Part shown: positions 1 through 8,332 of the stretch, piece after piece
How the letters are laid out: each line of letters starts with the position of its first letter
Position numbering within the stretch: position 1 is the stretch's first letter
NCBI RefSeq assembly: GCF_000287675.1
Contig: NZ_ALJL01000010.1
Coordinates: 1-34,266 of the forward strand
Direction: 5' to 3'
Source: Lachnoanaerobaculum sp. ICM7
GTDB taxonomy: Bacteria > Bacillota > Clostridia > Lachnospirales > Lachnospiraceae
DNA length: 34,266 bases
The notes under the pieces: model-generated
What the model saw: the letters and a program-made list of their open reading frames with translations, nothing else
What the model was told of the DNA's origin: nothing
Database searches by the model: none
Program-made: the position numbers and the translations under genes

Positions 1-6
1 TTTTTT

Positions 7-82
7 AGTTTCAAAACGAAATAAAAATGCCCTTAAAGCCTGTAAAACACTGGGCTCAAAGGGCATTTTAACTTTTGAAACT
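7..82 (-). ncRNA. Putative structured leader or small RNA
   Basis: Nested inverted repeats are visible: an outer 10-bp pair (7-16 with 73-82), an inner 11-bp pair (24-34 with 59-69) and a short AGCC/GGCT pair around the loop. On the minus strand the inner stem is followed by ATTTTTATTT, like an intrinsic terminator. A near-consensus promoter lies just upstream (95-123), so a minus-strand transcript would begin near 88 and fold at once. It may be the attenuated leader of a gene beyond the left edge, or a short independent RNA. I do not recognise it as a known riboswitch, T-box or ribosomal-protein leader. Confidence 0.45.
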
Positions 83-94
83 GTCAAAGACAGG

Positions 95-123
95 ATTGTA
101 TATGCTTCTCTTTTATTTGTCAA
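95..123 (-). promoter_or_regulatory. Sigma-A promoter reading out of the left edge
   Basis: Read on the minus strand, TTGACA (118-123) and TACAAT (95-100) are separated by exactly 17 bases, a near-consensus housekeeping promoter. It fires into the structured element at 7-82. No open reading frame starts before the window edge. Confidence 0.6.
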
Positions 124-230
124 CAATGATATAAAGGGAATTAAAATTAAGACATTAAAACTAAGAATATAAAATAATTATTGAAATTTTTGAAAAATAT
201 AATATCTGCCATGTAATATGATTGTAACAT

Positions 231-266
231 AAAAAATGCAGGATTGCATCAATTTATGCATCCTGC
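231..266 (-). terminator. Intrinsic terminator of the sugar transferase gene
   Basis: On the minus strand GCAGGATGCAT and ATGCAATCCTGC pair around a 6-base loop, with one bulged base, and are followed by ATTTTTT. The element begins about 10 bases past the stop codon of the gene ending at 276. Confidence 0.8.
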
Positions 267-275
267 TTTAATATA

Positions 276-1640
276 TTATTTATCCTTGGTATTTGCGGTA
301 ATTTCACCTTCTCCGACGCCTTCTGTCGACTCTTTCATAAACAAAACTTTAGGTGTCAAAACTATCAAGATAAGGTCCATCCATATACTGTAATTTCTTA
401 TGTAATGCAGATCAAGCTTTAATTTATCATATGGTGTTGTATTGTACTTGCCGTGAACCTGTGCATATCCTGTAAGTCCCGCCTTCATTTTAAGTCTCAT
501 AGAAAATTCCGGAAGCTCTTCCATATACTCTGCGGCAATCTCCGGTCTCTCAGGTCTTGGACCTACAAGACTCATTTCACCCTTTATTATATTAAAAAGC
601 TGGGGAAGCTCATCCAATCTGGTAGCTCTTAAGAGCTTTCCGACTGCTGTGATTCTGTCATCATCTTCTCCGGCAAGCCTTGCTATACCGTCCTTTTCCG
701 CATCTTCTCTCATAGTTCTGAATTTATATATTTCAAACAGCTTTCCGTCAAGTGTAAGTCTGGTCTGCTTATAAAATACCGGACCTTTGTCTGTAAGATG
801 TATTGCCGCACCGAACATGACAAACAGTGGCAGAGTAATTATTATACCTATTACGCTGACTACAACGTCTATGATTCTCTTTACCAGCATCTGATCGGCC
901 TGAAGCCCCTCATTTCTTGAAAGAAGAATAGGTGTATCAAACAGATTCAGATTTGTGGAAGTTCTTATCAATATATCGCTTATCTTTGGTATCATATATA
1001 CTCTGATACCTGCATCATAACATTTCTTTAAAAGCAGATTTCTTTCATGTGAAGGTATATCTCCTACAACCATACCTTCAAACTCCTCCGCTCTTTTCAT
1101 TATTTCATCAATACCGACTTTGGTACTTATTACTCCGCCTATTATATACTTGTCATCTCTGGCACCTATTTTTTCCATTATGGAAAATACCGGTCTGTTT
1201 CCATAGACTACCAAAAGTCTTCTTGGCGGAAAGAGCACACTGTATATCCACTGAAATAAAAAAACCCAGGCACATACCAATGCGGCATCTATAACAGTTA
1301 AAATTATAAACGGTGTCGGTGCATGAAATCTTTTATCCACCAATGCAAGTATAATATATCCTATTACATTGGCTATCAAAAGCGATAAAATATGAGAATA
1401 GATTATATTACCTCTTTTTAAATAACCTATTTTTAAACCGCCGTATGTCTGCAGAAAGAAAAACAGCAACATTCCGTACATTGCAGCCAACAGCCAGATT
1501 CCCCTTCTCCAGAATCTTACCTCTATAATAGTATTCAGATGAAAATACCATAGCGCCCAATAAAGCCCTATTTCTATTAGCAATATGATAGCTGCCGAAC
1601 CGAATTTTACAATTCGTTTATACTGTTCCTTTGTATTCAT
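276..1640 (-). CDS. Polyprenyl-phosphate sugar-1-phosphate transferase
   Basis: Initiating glycosyltransferase of exopolysaccharide or capsule synthesis. It moves a sugar-1-phosphate from a nucleotide sugar to undecaprenyl phosphate at the inner membrane. The protein has four N-terminal membrane helices, a central CoA-binding-like region, a fifth hydrophobic segment (RIIDVVVSVIGIIITLPLF), and then the bacterial sugar-transferase domain with KFRTM, LDELPQLFNIIKGEMSLVGPRPE and a C-terminal GLTGYAQV. The length (about 454 aa) fits the WbaP/WcaJ/CpsE class. I place the start at the ATG at 1640, which has GGAGG four bases upstream; a GTG seven codons earlier has no such site. An extended -10 promoter lies just upstream and a terminator just downstream, so it is probably transcribed alone, separately from dusB. 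The sugar is not predictable. No other polysaccharide genes adjoin it. Confidence 0.9.
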   Translation of the reverse strand: MNTKEQYKRIVKFGSAAIILLIEIGLYWALWYFHLNTIIEVRFWRRGIWLLAAMYGMLLFFFLQTYGGLKIGYLKRGNIIYSHILSLLIANVIGYIILALVDKRFHAPTPFIILTVIDAALVCAWVFLFQWIYSVLFPPRRLLVVYGNRPVFSIMEKIGARDDKYIIGGVISTKVGIDEIMKRAEEFEGMVVGDIPSHERNLLLKKCYDAGIRVYMIPKISDILIRTSTNLNLFDTPILLSRNEGLQADQMLVKRIIDVVVSVIGIIITLPLFVMFGAAIHLTDKGPVFYKQTRLTLDGKLFEIYKFRTMREDAEKDGIARLAGEDDDRITAVGKLLRATRLDELPQLFNIIKGEMSLVGPRPERPEIAAEYMEELPEFSMRLKMKAGLTGYAQVHGKYNTTPYDKLKLDLHYIRNYSIWMDLILIVLTPKVLFMKESTEGVGEGEITANTKDK

Positions 1641-1670
1641 ATCTCCTCCAATACCTCTCACTCCGATACT

Positions 1671-1679
1671 ATTGTAGCA
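1671..1679 (-). promoter_or_regulatory. Extended -10 promoter of the sugar transferase gene
   Basis: Minus strand TGC followed by TACAAT forms an extended -10 element about 30 bases before the preferred ATG at 1640. No good -35 is seen at the matching distance, which is usual for extended -10 promoters. Confidence 0.45.
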
Positions 1680-1727
1680 TATTTTTAATATATGTATTTA
1701 TAATTTTGTATTAAGAGATAAAATCTT

Positions 1728-2687
1728 TTATACTGACCTTAACAGTCTTTCAAGTTCATCATATCTTTCAACATGATTCACCCTATCCCTAAGTGCCGAT
1801 GAGCCCTTCATACCATGTGTGTACCATGCAACATGTTTTCTCATCTTTCTTATAGCCATAATTTCATCATCATATTGCATTTGCAGTTTGCAATGTTTGA
1901 GTATCATATCCACGATTTCATCTTTCTCGGGTTTTTCTATGATTTTCCCATTCAAATACCCTCTGATTTCTTTGAATATCCATGGATTTCCTCTTGCCGC
2001 TCTTGCAATCATTATCCCGTCACAGCCCGTATACTCATACATTTCTTTTGCACTTTTGCCGTCCACCACATCTCCGTTTCCGATTACCGGAATGCCGAGA
2101 TTTGACTTTACAGCCTTTATAATGCTCCAATCCGCCTTACCCGAATAGTACTGTTCCCTGGTTCTGGCATGTATGGCAACAGCACTTACACCTGAAGCTT
2201 CGGCTATTTTTGCAATTTCCACCGCATTGATATTGTCGTCATTGAAACCTTTTCTTATCTTTAATGTAACAGGCTTTTTTACACTCTTTACAAGCTTTGT
2301 AAGTATCTCTTCTACAAGTTTCGGATTCTTCATAAGCGCCGAACCTTCACCGTTATTTACTATCTTCGGTACGGGACAACCCATATTAAAGTCGAATATA
2401 TCAAAATCTCTTTCCTCTATACTTGCGGCCATTTGTGCAATTATATCGGGGTCCGAGCCGAAAAGCTGCAGCGCAATCGGATGTTCCCCTTTATCTATTT
2501 TCATAAGCGGTTCCGTATTTTTGTTTTTAAAATAGATAGCCTTTGCACTCACCATCTCTGTAACAAGAAGTGAAGCTCCCATTTCTTTGCATAAATGACG
2601 AAATGGCAAGTCACTTACACCTGCCATTGGTCCTAGGCACAAACCGCCTTCTATATTTATATTTCCGATTTTAAAATCTTTTAGCAT
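1728..2687 (-). CDS. dusB: tRNA-dihydrouridine synthase (DusB type)
   Basis: FMN-dependent enzyme that reduces specific uridines in the tRNA D-loop to dihydrouridine using NADPH. The N-terminal TIM barrel shows GPMAGVSDLPFR (residues 19-30), QLFGSDP, and the catalytic-cysteine motif NMGCPVPKI with C104. It also has VTLKIRKGF, AIHARTREQYYSG, GNGDV and GIMIARAARGNPWIF, all standard for the Dus family; the helical tRNA-binding domain is at the C terminus. At 319 aa it has full family length. The ATG overlaps the stop codon of the upstream gtrA-like gene (TAATG), so the two are translationally coupled in the pfkA unit. Confidence 0.95.
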   Translation of the reverse strand: MLKDFKIGNINIEGGLCLGPMAGVSDLPFRHLCKEMGASLLVTEMVSAKAIYFKNKNTEPLMKIDKGEHPIALQLFGSDPDIIAQMAASIEERDFDIFDFNMGCPVPKIVNNGEGSALMKNPKLVEEILTKLVKSVKKPVTLKIRKGFNDDNINAVEIAKIAEASGVSAVAIHARTREQYYSGKADWSIIKAVKSNLGIPVIGNGDVVDGKSAKEMYEYTGCDGIMIARAARGNPWIFKEIRGYLNGKIIEKPEKDEIVDMILKHCKLQMQYDDEIMAIRKMRKHVAWYTHGMKGSSALRDRVNHVERYDELERLLRSV

Positions 2688-3109
2688 TATTCCTTATTCT
2701 TTCTAAAAATAAACAGCTTTGAAAAAATATAATTAAGTATAACTACGACCACACTTGAGACTATTTTTGCAATTATCCAGTTTCTCTTTAATAAGTCTAC
2801 TCCAACAAACATAATCGCCGTATCCAAAAAACCTGTAAACAATCTTGCCGTAATAAAGCCTGACAGTTCAACTGCCAGTTTTGAAAACTCAAAGCTTTTA
2901 CTTTTAAATACCCATATTTTATTTGTTATAAAGGCAAAAAGAACGGATAATATCCATGCAATCGTATTGGATACCAAGTTCGGAAATTGGAGCTTTGTAT
3001 AGCAAACATGGTATGCCGCAAAATTTACAAGAGTGGTCAGTACACCGAAAATAAGATACAGTAATACACTCTCATATTTTTTTATATAATATGATATTTT
3101 TTCAAGCAT
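2687..3109 (-). CDS. GtrA-like membrane protein
   Basis: A 140-aa protein of the GtrA/DPMS-associated family with four predicted membrane helices (about residues 13-33, 42-63, 80-100, 112-133). Family members are thought to help flip or position polyprenyl-linked sugars for glycosyltransferases that modify the cell surface. Seen here are VSNTIAWILSVLFAFITNKIWVFKS in the middle and the closing YIFSKLFIFRKN, both typical. It starts three bases after the upstream stop and overlaps dusB by one base, so it is co-transcribed. No glycosyltransferase adjoins it. The nearest candidate partner is the sugar transferase beyond dusB, which is an inference. Confidence 0.85.
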   Translation of the reverse strand: MLEKISYYIKKYESVLLYLIFGVLTTLVNFAAYHVCYTKLQFPNLVSNTIAWILSVLFAFITNKIWVFKSKSFEFSKLAVELSGFITARLFTGFLDTAIMFVGVDLLKRNWIIAKIVSSVVVVILNYIFSKLFIFRKNKE

Positions 3110-3111
3110 AA

Positions 3112-3480
3112 TTATTCTGCACTCTCTCCCAATATCACCACTTTATAAAACAATTCCAGCTGTGACAAAAGCTCTTCTTTTTTTCTTTGGTATAAGCTTA
3201 TCTTCAAGCCGCTCTCTATCTCGTCAAAATAAAAATCGGCATCATCAACTCTTACACAAAAGCTCAAATTACCGAACTTATCAAACTCCATAGTAAGTAT
3301 GCCTCCCGCCTCTTCGGCAAAAGACACACACATTATTTTAAGCTCGTTTTTTATCTCATCCGGCAAAAGCTTGAACTTTTCATTGAAATAATACTTCTGA
3401 ACATACGAGCTGGCACCACATAGCACCATATTTTCACTGTTTGTCCAATCGTAATTATATCCGTCTATCATTTCAGGCAT
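3112..3480 (-). CDS. Small acidic conserved protein of unknown function
   Basis: A 122-aa soluble, acidic protein with no signal peptide or membrane segment. The core MVLCGASSYVQKYYFN, followed by LPDEIKNELKIMCVSF and a Glu-rich C-terminal helix (KKEELLSQLELFYKV), resembles a small family that I recall from Lachnospiraceae genomes and believe is catalogued as DUF6145; I cannot verify that here. The ATG is one base after the pfkA stop and three bases before gtrA, so it is certainly in the same operon. The ribosome site is weak, and translation may depend on coupling to pfkA. An internal start at MVLCG is possible. No function can be assigned. Confidence 0.75.
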   Translation of the reverse strand: MPEMIDGYNYDWTNSENMVLCGASSYVQKYYFNEKFKLLPDEIKNELKIMCVSFAEEAGGILTMEFDKFGNLSFCVRVDDADFYFDEIESGLKISLYQRKKEELLSQLELFYKVVILGESAE

Positions 3481-3481
3481 A

Positions 3482-4450
3482 TTATCTTACCAAAAGCTTG
3501 CTTATTCTGAATTGATCTTCCGGTATATCCTTAGTCATTGCCAATGCTTCCTGAATATCAAAGTCAACATACTCACCGTTTTTATATGCAACAAGTCTGT
3601 TTGAATGACCTGCCAATAAAAGCTCTACAGCCTTTGCTCCCATAATTGAAGCATAAACTCTGTCCTTACATGTAGGCGCACCACCTCTTTGCATGTAACC
3701 TAAGATTGTAGCTCTTGTCTCTATACCTGTAGCAGCCTCTATTCTCTTTGCCATGGAAGTTGAATGTCCGATTCCCTCGGCATTGATTATGATATGATGC
3801 TTTTTTCCGCGCTTTCTGTTTTCAATGATTCTGTCAATCAGCACCTGCTCGTTTCCGTCATATCTCTCAGGTAAAAGCACATCCTCCGCACCGTTTGCAA
3901 ATCCGCACCAAAGTGCAATATATCCTGCATTTCTACCCATTACCTCAATTATTGAGCATCTCTCATGTGATGTGGAAGTATCTCTTACCTTATCAATAGC
4001 TTCCATTGCAGTATTTACCGCAGTATCAAATCCTATAGTATAGTCTGTACATGCTATATCAAGGTCGATAGTTCCCGGTATTCCTATAGTATTGATTCCC
4101 AGTGCTGAAAGCTTTCCTGCACCTTGGAACGATCCGTCACCACCTATAACGACAACTCCGTCTATACCATGCTTCCTACAGATTTCGGCACCCTTTTTTT
4201 GTCCCTCTGCTGTAGTAAACTCCTGACATCTTGCAGTATAAAGAATTGTACCGCCTCTGTGAATAATTTCAGACACGCTGGTACTGTCCATATCTACTAT
4301 CTCTTCCTGTAAAAGTCCTGCATAACCTCTCATGATTCCCTTTACATTTATTCCGTTATGTATTGCTGTTCTAACTACCGCTCTGATAGCCGCATTCATT
4401 CCCGGTGCATCACCACCACTTGTCAAAACTCCTATAGTTTTTATTGCCAT
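3482..4450 (-). CDS. pfkA: ATP-dependent 6-phosphofructokinase
   Basis: Committed step of glycolysis: phosphorylates fructose 6-phosphate to fructose 1,6-bisphosphate with ATP. Motifs in order are GGDAPGMNAAIR (12-23), IGGDGSFQGA (102-111), PGTIDLDI (125-132), the TDYTIGFDTA stretch, and DTSTSHERCSIIEVMGRNAGYIALW. Gly in GGDGS and in PGTID marks the ATP-using rather than pyrophosphate-using group. The predicted catalytic base is D129. The residue after it is Leu, where E. coli has Asn (TIDND). At 322 aa it has normal length. AGGAGG sits just before the ATG. It heads the unit continuing through the small acidic protein, gtrA and dusB, and a promoter with an overlapping palindrome lies at 4550-4578. 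Confidence 0.97.
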   Translation of the reverse strand: MAIKTIGVLTSGGDAPGMNAAIRAVVRTAIHNGINVKGIMRGYAGLLQEEIVDMDSTSVSEIIHRGGTILYTARCQEFTTAEGQKKGAEICRKHGIDGVVVIGGDGSFQGAGKLSALGINTIGIPGTIDLDIACTDYTIGFDTAVNTAMEAIDKVRDTSTSHERCSIIEVMGRNAGYIALWCGFANGAEDVLLPERYDGNEQVLIDRIIENRKRGKKHHIIINAEGIGHSTSMAKRIEAATGIETRATILGYMQRGGAPTCKDRVYASIMGAKAVELLLAGHSNRLVAYKNGEYVDFDIQEALAMTKDIPEDQFRISKLLVR

Positions 4451-4549
4451 ATATTTCCTCCTATTTTAAAAAACGGATCTACTCTTTTTTCTATATGTAA
4501 TTTATATAGTATATCTCGGTAAGAATATACATATATAAATATCTACATC

Positions 4550-4578
4550 ATTTTATATTAATGAAAAACATTTTTCAA
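4550..4578 (-). promoter_or_regulatory. Putative pfkA promoter with overlapping palindrome
   Basis: Minus-strand TTGAAA (4573-4578) and TAAAAT (4550-4555) are 17 bases apart. The palindrome TGAAAAACATTTTTCA (4562-4577, 7-bp arms) covers the -35, a place where a repressor could act. The -10 is weak, so the call is tentative. Confidence 0.4.
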
Positions 4579-4607
4579 TAGTCTTGTCATGGAATTAACA
4601 AATTCTA

Positions 4608-4670
4608 ATTTACAAAATGCAAAGAGCATTATCAAAAAATCTAAAACAGATTTCTTAATAATGCCCTTTT
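4608..4670 (-). terminator. Terminator after the SRP RNA gene
   Basis: On the minus strand AAGGGCATTAT pairs with ATAATGCTCTT (one G-U pair) around an inner AGAAATCT/AGATTTTT stem, followed by a TTTGCATTTTG tract. It lies just after the helix-closing 3' end of the SRP RNA. Confidence 0.6.
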
Positions 4671-4936
4671 ATATGCACGTCTTGCTTCGAATGCCATTCA
4701 CAAGCGTTACAAAAGCAGTTAGCTCTGCGGCGGCTATCTCACGGCACATGAAAGGTCTTCCTTAGTGCTGCTACATTCCTGTCCTGACACGGTTCGAAAG
4801 TTTCCATTGCGTGGGGACCCCCGCTTCAACACCACTTACTCCAGACTGCCAAGCAAATGAACACCCTAGGCAAGACATCACCCCTACTAAAGCGGATTGT
4901 AGGTACAGGACACCGCTATCTTCCCGGCTGTGCATT
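4670..4936 (-). ncRNA. ffs: Signal recognition particle RNA, large Gram-positive type
   Basis: RNA scaffold of the signal recognition particle, which delivers membrane and secreted proteins through Ffh and FtsY. On the minus strand the S-domain tip reads GTCAGGACAGGAATGTAGCA (about 4769-4788): a GGAA tetraloop closed by ACA/TGT and flanked by the conserved GTCAGG / AGCAGC internal loop that binds Ffh. GCGGGGGTCCCCACGC and GGAGTAAGTGG lie in the long helix, and the 5' third (GGTGTCCTGTACC and the hairpins after it) forms the Alu-like domain. TGCAC near the 5' end pairs with GTGCA near the 3' end. The length, about 265 nt, fits clostridial and Bacillus SRP RNA, not the 4.5S form. It has its own promoter; the exact ends are estimates. 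Confidence 0.93.
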
Positions 4937-4940
4937 AACA

Positions 4941-4970
4941 AGTATACTTGCAATGATCTATATTTGTCAA
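4941..4970 (-). promoter_or_regulatory. Promoter of the SRP RNA gene
   Basis: Minus-strand TTGACA (4965-4970) and TATACT (4941-4946) are separated by 18 bases. Transcription should begin near 4934-4936, just before the helix-1 TGCAC of the RNA. Confidence 0.75.
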
Positions 4971-4985
4971 ATGATTTTTGATGTG

Positions 4986-7900
4986 CTAAAACAATTGCTC
5001 TCTCATTTTCTCAAGCAAGCTTATAGTAAATTCCATCCTGTCCTCGGTTGAGATTTTCTCCTTATCCCTGTACTCCCAATTCAGTACCTTGTCATATTTT
5101 ACAGATAAATTCTTTCCGAAGGACTTTAAGAAAGCATCGAGGTTATCCGTTTTTATCTCTTTATTTTCTCTCATTGTCCACTTTATCTGCAACTTATTCA
5201 CAATAATATCGGTAATAAACATACTGCTTGCCAGAGCCTTTATTCTTGCAACATACAAAAGATTGGCAACAGACTTCGGCATCTCACCGAATCTGTCTAT
5301 AAGCTCATCCTGCATATCAAGGAAATCCTCCTCGGTTTTTACCAATGCTATCTTTTTATATATCTCAAGTTTTGTCTCTTCATTGGAAATATAGCTGCTT
5401 GGAATATAGGCACTGCTGTCTATCTCAACACTTGCCTCCACTTCTTCTTCCACAGGCTTTCCTGTCTTTAAGGCTCTTACCGCAGTGTTTAAAAGTTTCA
5501 CATAAAGATCGTATCCGACTTCTTCCATATGACCATGCTGAGTTACACCCAGTACATTTCCGGCTCCTCTTATCTCAAGATCTCTCATTGCAATCTTTAT
5601 TCCGGAACCGAGTTCCGTAAATTCTCTTATTGCCTTAAGTCTCTTTGAAGCTTCCTCGGACAAAAGTTTATTTCTCGTATACATAAGGAAGGCATAGGCA
5701 CTTCTTTTGCTTCTTCCGACTCTACCTCTAAGCTGATAAAGCTGTGAGAGTCCGAGTCTGTCCGCATCATGAACAATTATGGTATTGGCATTCGGAACAT
5801 CAAGACCTGTCTCCACTATGGTTGTGGTTACCAATACATCCACATCACCATTGATAAAATCGACCATTCTTTCTTCCAAATGTCTCTCATCCATTCTTCC
5901 ATGCACATATTCCACATTTATATCCGGTAATAGCGCTCTGACATGTGCGGCAACTTCTTCTATATTGTTGACTCTGTTGTAAAGATAATACACCTGACCG
6001 CCTCTGGCAACCTCTCTTCTGATAGCCTCTTTAACCGTCTCATCATGATACTCCATTACATAGGTCTGTATCGGCTTTCTGTCAACAGGCGGCTCTTCCA
6101 ATACCGACAGATCTCTGATACCCGAAAGTGACATATGAAGAGTTCTCGGTATCGGTGTTGCGGTAAGTGTAAGCACATTTACATTTTCACAAAGCTGCTT
6201 TAATTTCTCCTTATGTCTTACACCGAATCTTTGCTCCTCATCCACTATCACAAGTCCGAGTTTTTTCGGTGCTACATCCTTTGATAAAAGTCTGTGTGTT
6301 CCTATCACTATATCCACAAGACCTTTTTCCAGATCACTGACAGTCTGATTCTGCTCCTTCTTTGTGTTAAATCTGGAAAGTAAACCTATTTTTACAGGAA
6401 AGTCCTTCATTCTCTGAACAAATGTATTGTAATGCTGTCTTGCAAGAATGGTTGTCGGAACAAGGTAAAGTACCTGATATCCTTCCTGTATTACCTTAAA
6501 AGCAATTCTTAAGGCAATCTCAGTCTTACCATATCCCACGTCTCCGCATATCAGACGATCCATTATCTTTCCGGTCTCCAGATCTCTCTTGGCATCCTCT
6601 ATGGCTTTTATCTGATCATATGTCTCCTCATACTCAAACATTTCTTCAAACTCTCTTTGCCAAAGAGTATCCTCTCCATAGAATACACCCTGTCCTTTAA
6701 GTCTGCTTGCATAGAGTTCCACAAGCTCCTTGGCCATCTCTTCGACTTCCGTCTTTACTCTTGATTTGGTCTTACTCCACTCTACTCCGCCAAGCTTATT
6801 GAGTTTGGGTTTTTTTATTTCTCCGCCGCCGTATTTTTGTATTCTGTTCAGCTTTGAAACCGGTACAAAACAATTGTCACCGCCCTGATATTCAATCTTT
6901 ACATAGTCCTTAATTACATCGTCTCTTTCTATCTTTTCTATACCCTTATAGATTCCAAGACCATGGTCTTCATGTACGATATAATCGCCTATATGCAGTT
7001 CGCTTAATGAGGTTACTCTGTCACCCTCATATTCTTTTTCTCTTCTCTTTTTCTTCTTCGGAGTTTTAAAAATATCGGTTTCCGAAATCAGCGCAAAATT
7101 GATCGCAGGATATTCAAATCCCGAGTGAATATTTCCAACAAATATTGCAATCTGCCCCGGAGCGATACTTATATCTTTTTCACCTTCAGAAAAGAAAGCA
7201 TCCAAGGAATAATCATTTCTAAAACTGTCCGCAAGTCTCTTTGCTCTGGTCTTTGATGCACAAACAAGGGCAACTCTGGTTTTGTCAGCTCTGTATTTTT
7301 TCAAATCGTCCACAAGATTTGTAAAATCTTCATGGTATACTCCGCTCATTCTTGAAAATACGGAGTACATTGCTTTGATTTCCAGTTCCTTTATTCTGTT
7401 ATCAAGTCCTGTAAGTGCAATACTCGGCGCTTTATTCAAGCTGTGAAACACCTCATCGGCTCCGAATATATCGGGAATATCTTCTTTTTTGTACTGTCCG
7501 GATTCTATTCTTCCGGCTGCACTTTGATTATATTCATCTTCCGTTTTTCTTGCCTTGTCCATGGTTCTTGCAGGCTCATCAATATATATAAGGGTATTCT
7601 TATAATCAAAATATCTTAAAAATGACTGCTCACCGCCAAGTACCTTTTCTCTTGCCGGATAAATATTTACATAATCCAGCTCATCAATCGATCTTTGACT
7701 TGCCGGATCAAAACTTTTCATAGCATCTATTTCATCATCCCAAAGTTCTATTCTCACAGGATATTCTTCAGTAAGCGGAAAAATATCTATTATTCCTCCT
7801 CTTATTGAAAACTGTCCGGGATTACTTGTTTCAAAGCTTCTCTCATAGCCTATATCCGTCAGCTTTTTTGATATCTTTTCTATATCGATAATATCTTCTT

Positions 7901-8324
7901 TTTTAATCTCCAAAGTGGCTTCACAAAACTTATGATAATCTTCAAGTTTATCCATAAGAGCGTCCACCGTTGTTACTATGACTCCGCTCTTATCCTCTCT
8001 TAAATGTTTCCATACTTCCACTCTTTTGGCTGTTATCTGTGAGGATCTTATATCTGCCGTAAAAAACAAAAGATCCCTTGCAGGATATAGATAAACCTCG
8101 TCCAAAAAGCAGCCTATATCTTCATATAGCCTGCTCGCATTGTCCTCATCATATGATATAACAAGTTTCCAAGCCTTTTCTTCTTTCATAAGCTCGGAAA
8201 TCAGATGTGCTTTTCCCGGCTCGGACATATCACTGACCTGCACCGGGAATTTTTCTTTTTCTATACTTTCTTCTAAAGATTCAAAATCCGCTAATCTTTT
8301 TAAGGGATTTTCAAATAAACTCAT
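4986..8324 (-). CDS. mfd: Transcription-repair coupling factor
   Basis: DNA translocase that removes RNA polymerase stalled at lesions and recruits UvrA for nucleotide excision repair. The N-terminal third is the UvrB-like module. A tudor-like RNA-polymerase-interaction domain follows (LHIGDYIVHEDHGLGIYKGIE). The RecG-like motor has the Walker A GDVGYGKTE (near residue 593), DEEQRFGV (near 694), TATPIPRTLHMS, and the arginine-finger region TTIVETGLDVPNANTIIVHDADRLGLSQLYQLRGRVGRS; the C-terminal TRCF domain closes the protein. The 1112 aa are a little shorter than E. coli Mfd. The ribosome site AAGGAAG is close to the ATG. It lies nine bases after pth, so it is the last gene of the xpaC-like to mfd unit. 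Confidence 0.97.
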   Translation of the reverse strand: MSLFENPLKRLADFESLEESIEKEKFPVQVSDMSEPGKAHLISELMKEEKAWKLVISYDEDNASRLYEDIGCFLDEVYLYPARDLLFFTADIRSSQITAKRVEVWKHLREDKSGVIVTTVDALMDKLEDYHKFCEATLEIKKEDIIDIEKISKKLTDIGYERSFETSNPGQFSIRGGIIDIFPLTEEYPVRIELWDDEIDAMKSFDPASQRSIDELDYVNIYPAREKVLGGEQSFLRYFDYKNTLIYIDEPARTMDKARKTEDEYNQSAAGRIESGQYKKEDIPDIFGADEVFHSLNKAPSIALTGLDNRIKELEIKAMYSVFSRMSGVYHEDFTNLVDDLKKYRADKTRVALVCASKTRAKRLADSFRNDYSLDAFFSEGEKDISIAPGQIAIFVGNIHSGFEYPAINFALISETDIFKTPKKKKRREKEYEGDRVTSLSELHIGDYIVHEDHGLGIYKGIEKIERDDVIKDYVKIEYQGGDNCFVPVSKLNRIQKYGGGEIKKPKLNKLGGVEWSKTKSRVKTEVEEMAKELVELYASRLKGQGVFYGEDTLWQREFEEMFEYEETYDQIKAIEDAKRDLETGKIMDRLICGDVGYGKTEIALRIAFKVIQEGYQVLYLVPTTILARQHYNTFVQRMKDFPVKIGLLSRFNTKKEQNQTVSDLEKGLVDIVIGTHRLLSKDVAPKKLGLVIVDEEQRFGVRHKEKLKQLCENVNVLTLTATPIPRTLHMSLSGIRDLSVLEEPPVDRKPIQTYVMEYHDETVKEAIRREVARGGQVYYLYNRVNNIEEVAAHVRALLPDINVEYVHGRMDERHLEERMVDFINGDVDVLVTTTIVETGLDVPNANTIIVHDADRLGLSQLYQLRGRVGRSKRSAYAFLMYTRNKLLSEEASKRLKAIREFTELGSGIKIAMRDLEIRGAGNVLGVTQHGHMEEVGYDLYVKLLNTAVRALKTGKPVEEEVEASVEIDSSAYIPSSYISNEETKLEIYKKIALVKTEEDFLDMQDELIDRFGEMPKSVANLLYVARIKALASSMFITDIIVNKLQIKWTMRENKEIKTDNLDAFLKSFGKNLSVKYDKVLNWEYRDKEKISTEDRMEFTISLLEKMREQLF

Positions 8325-8332
8325 ATTCTTCC

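Noticed and set aside
4771-4953. 60-residue reading frame on the minus strand
   Set aside because: It lies wholly within the SRP RNA gene and overlaps its conserved helices; no protein features are seen.
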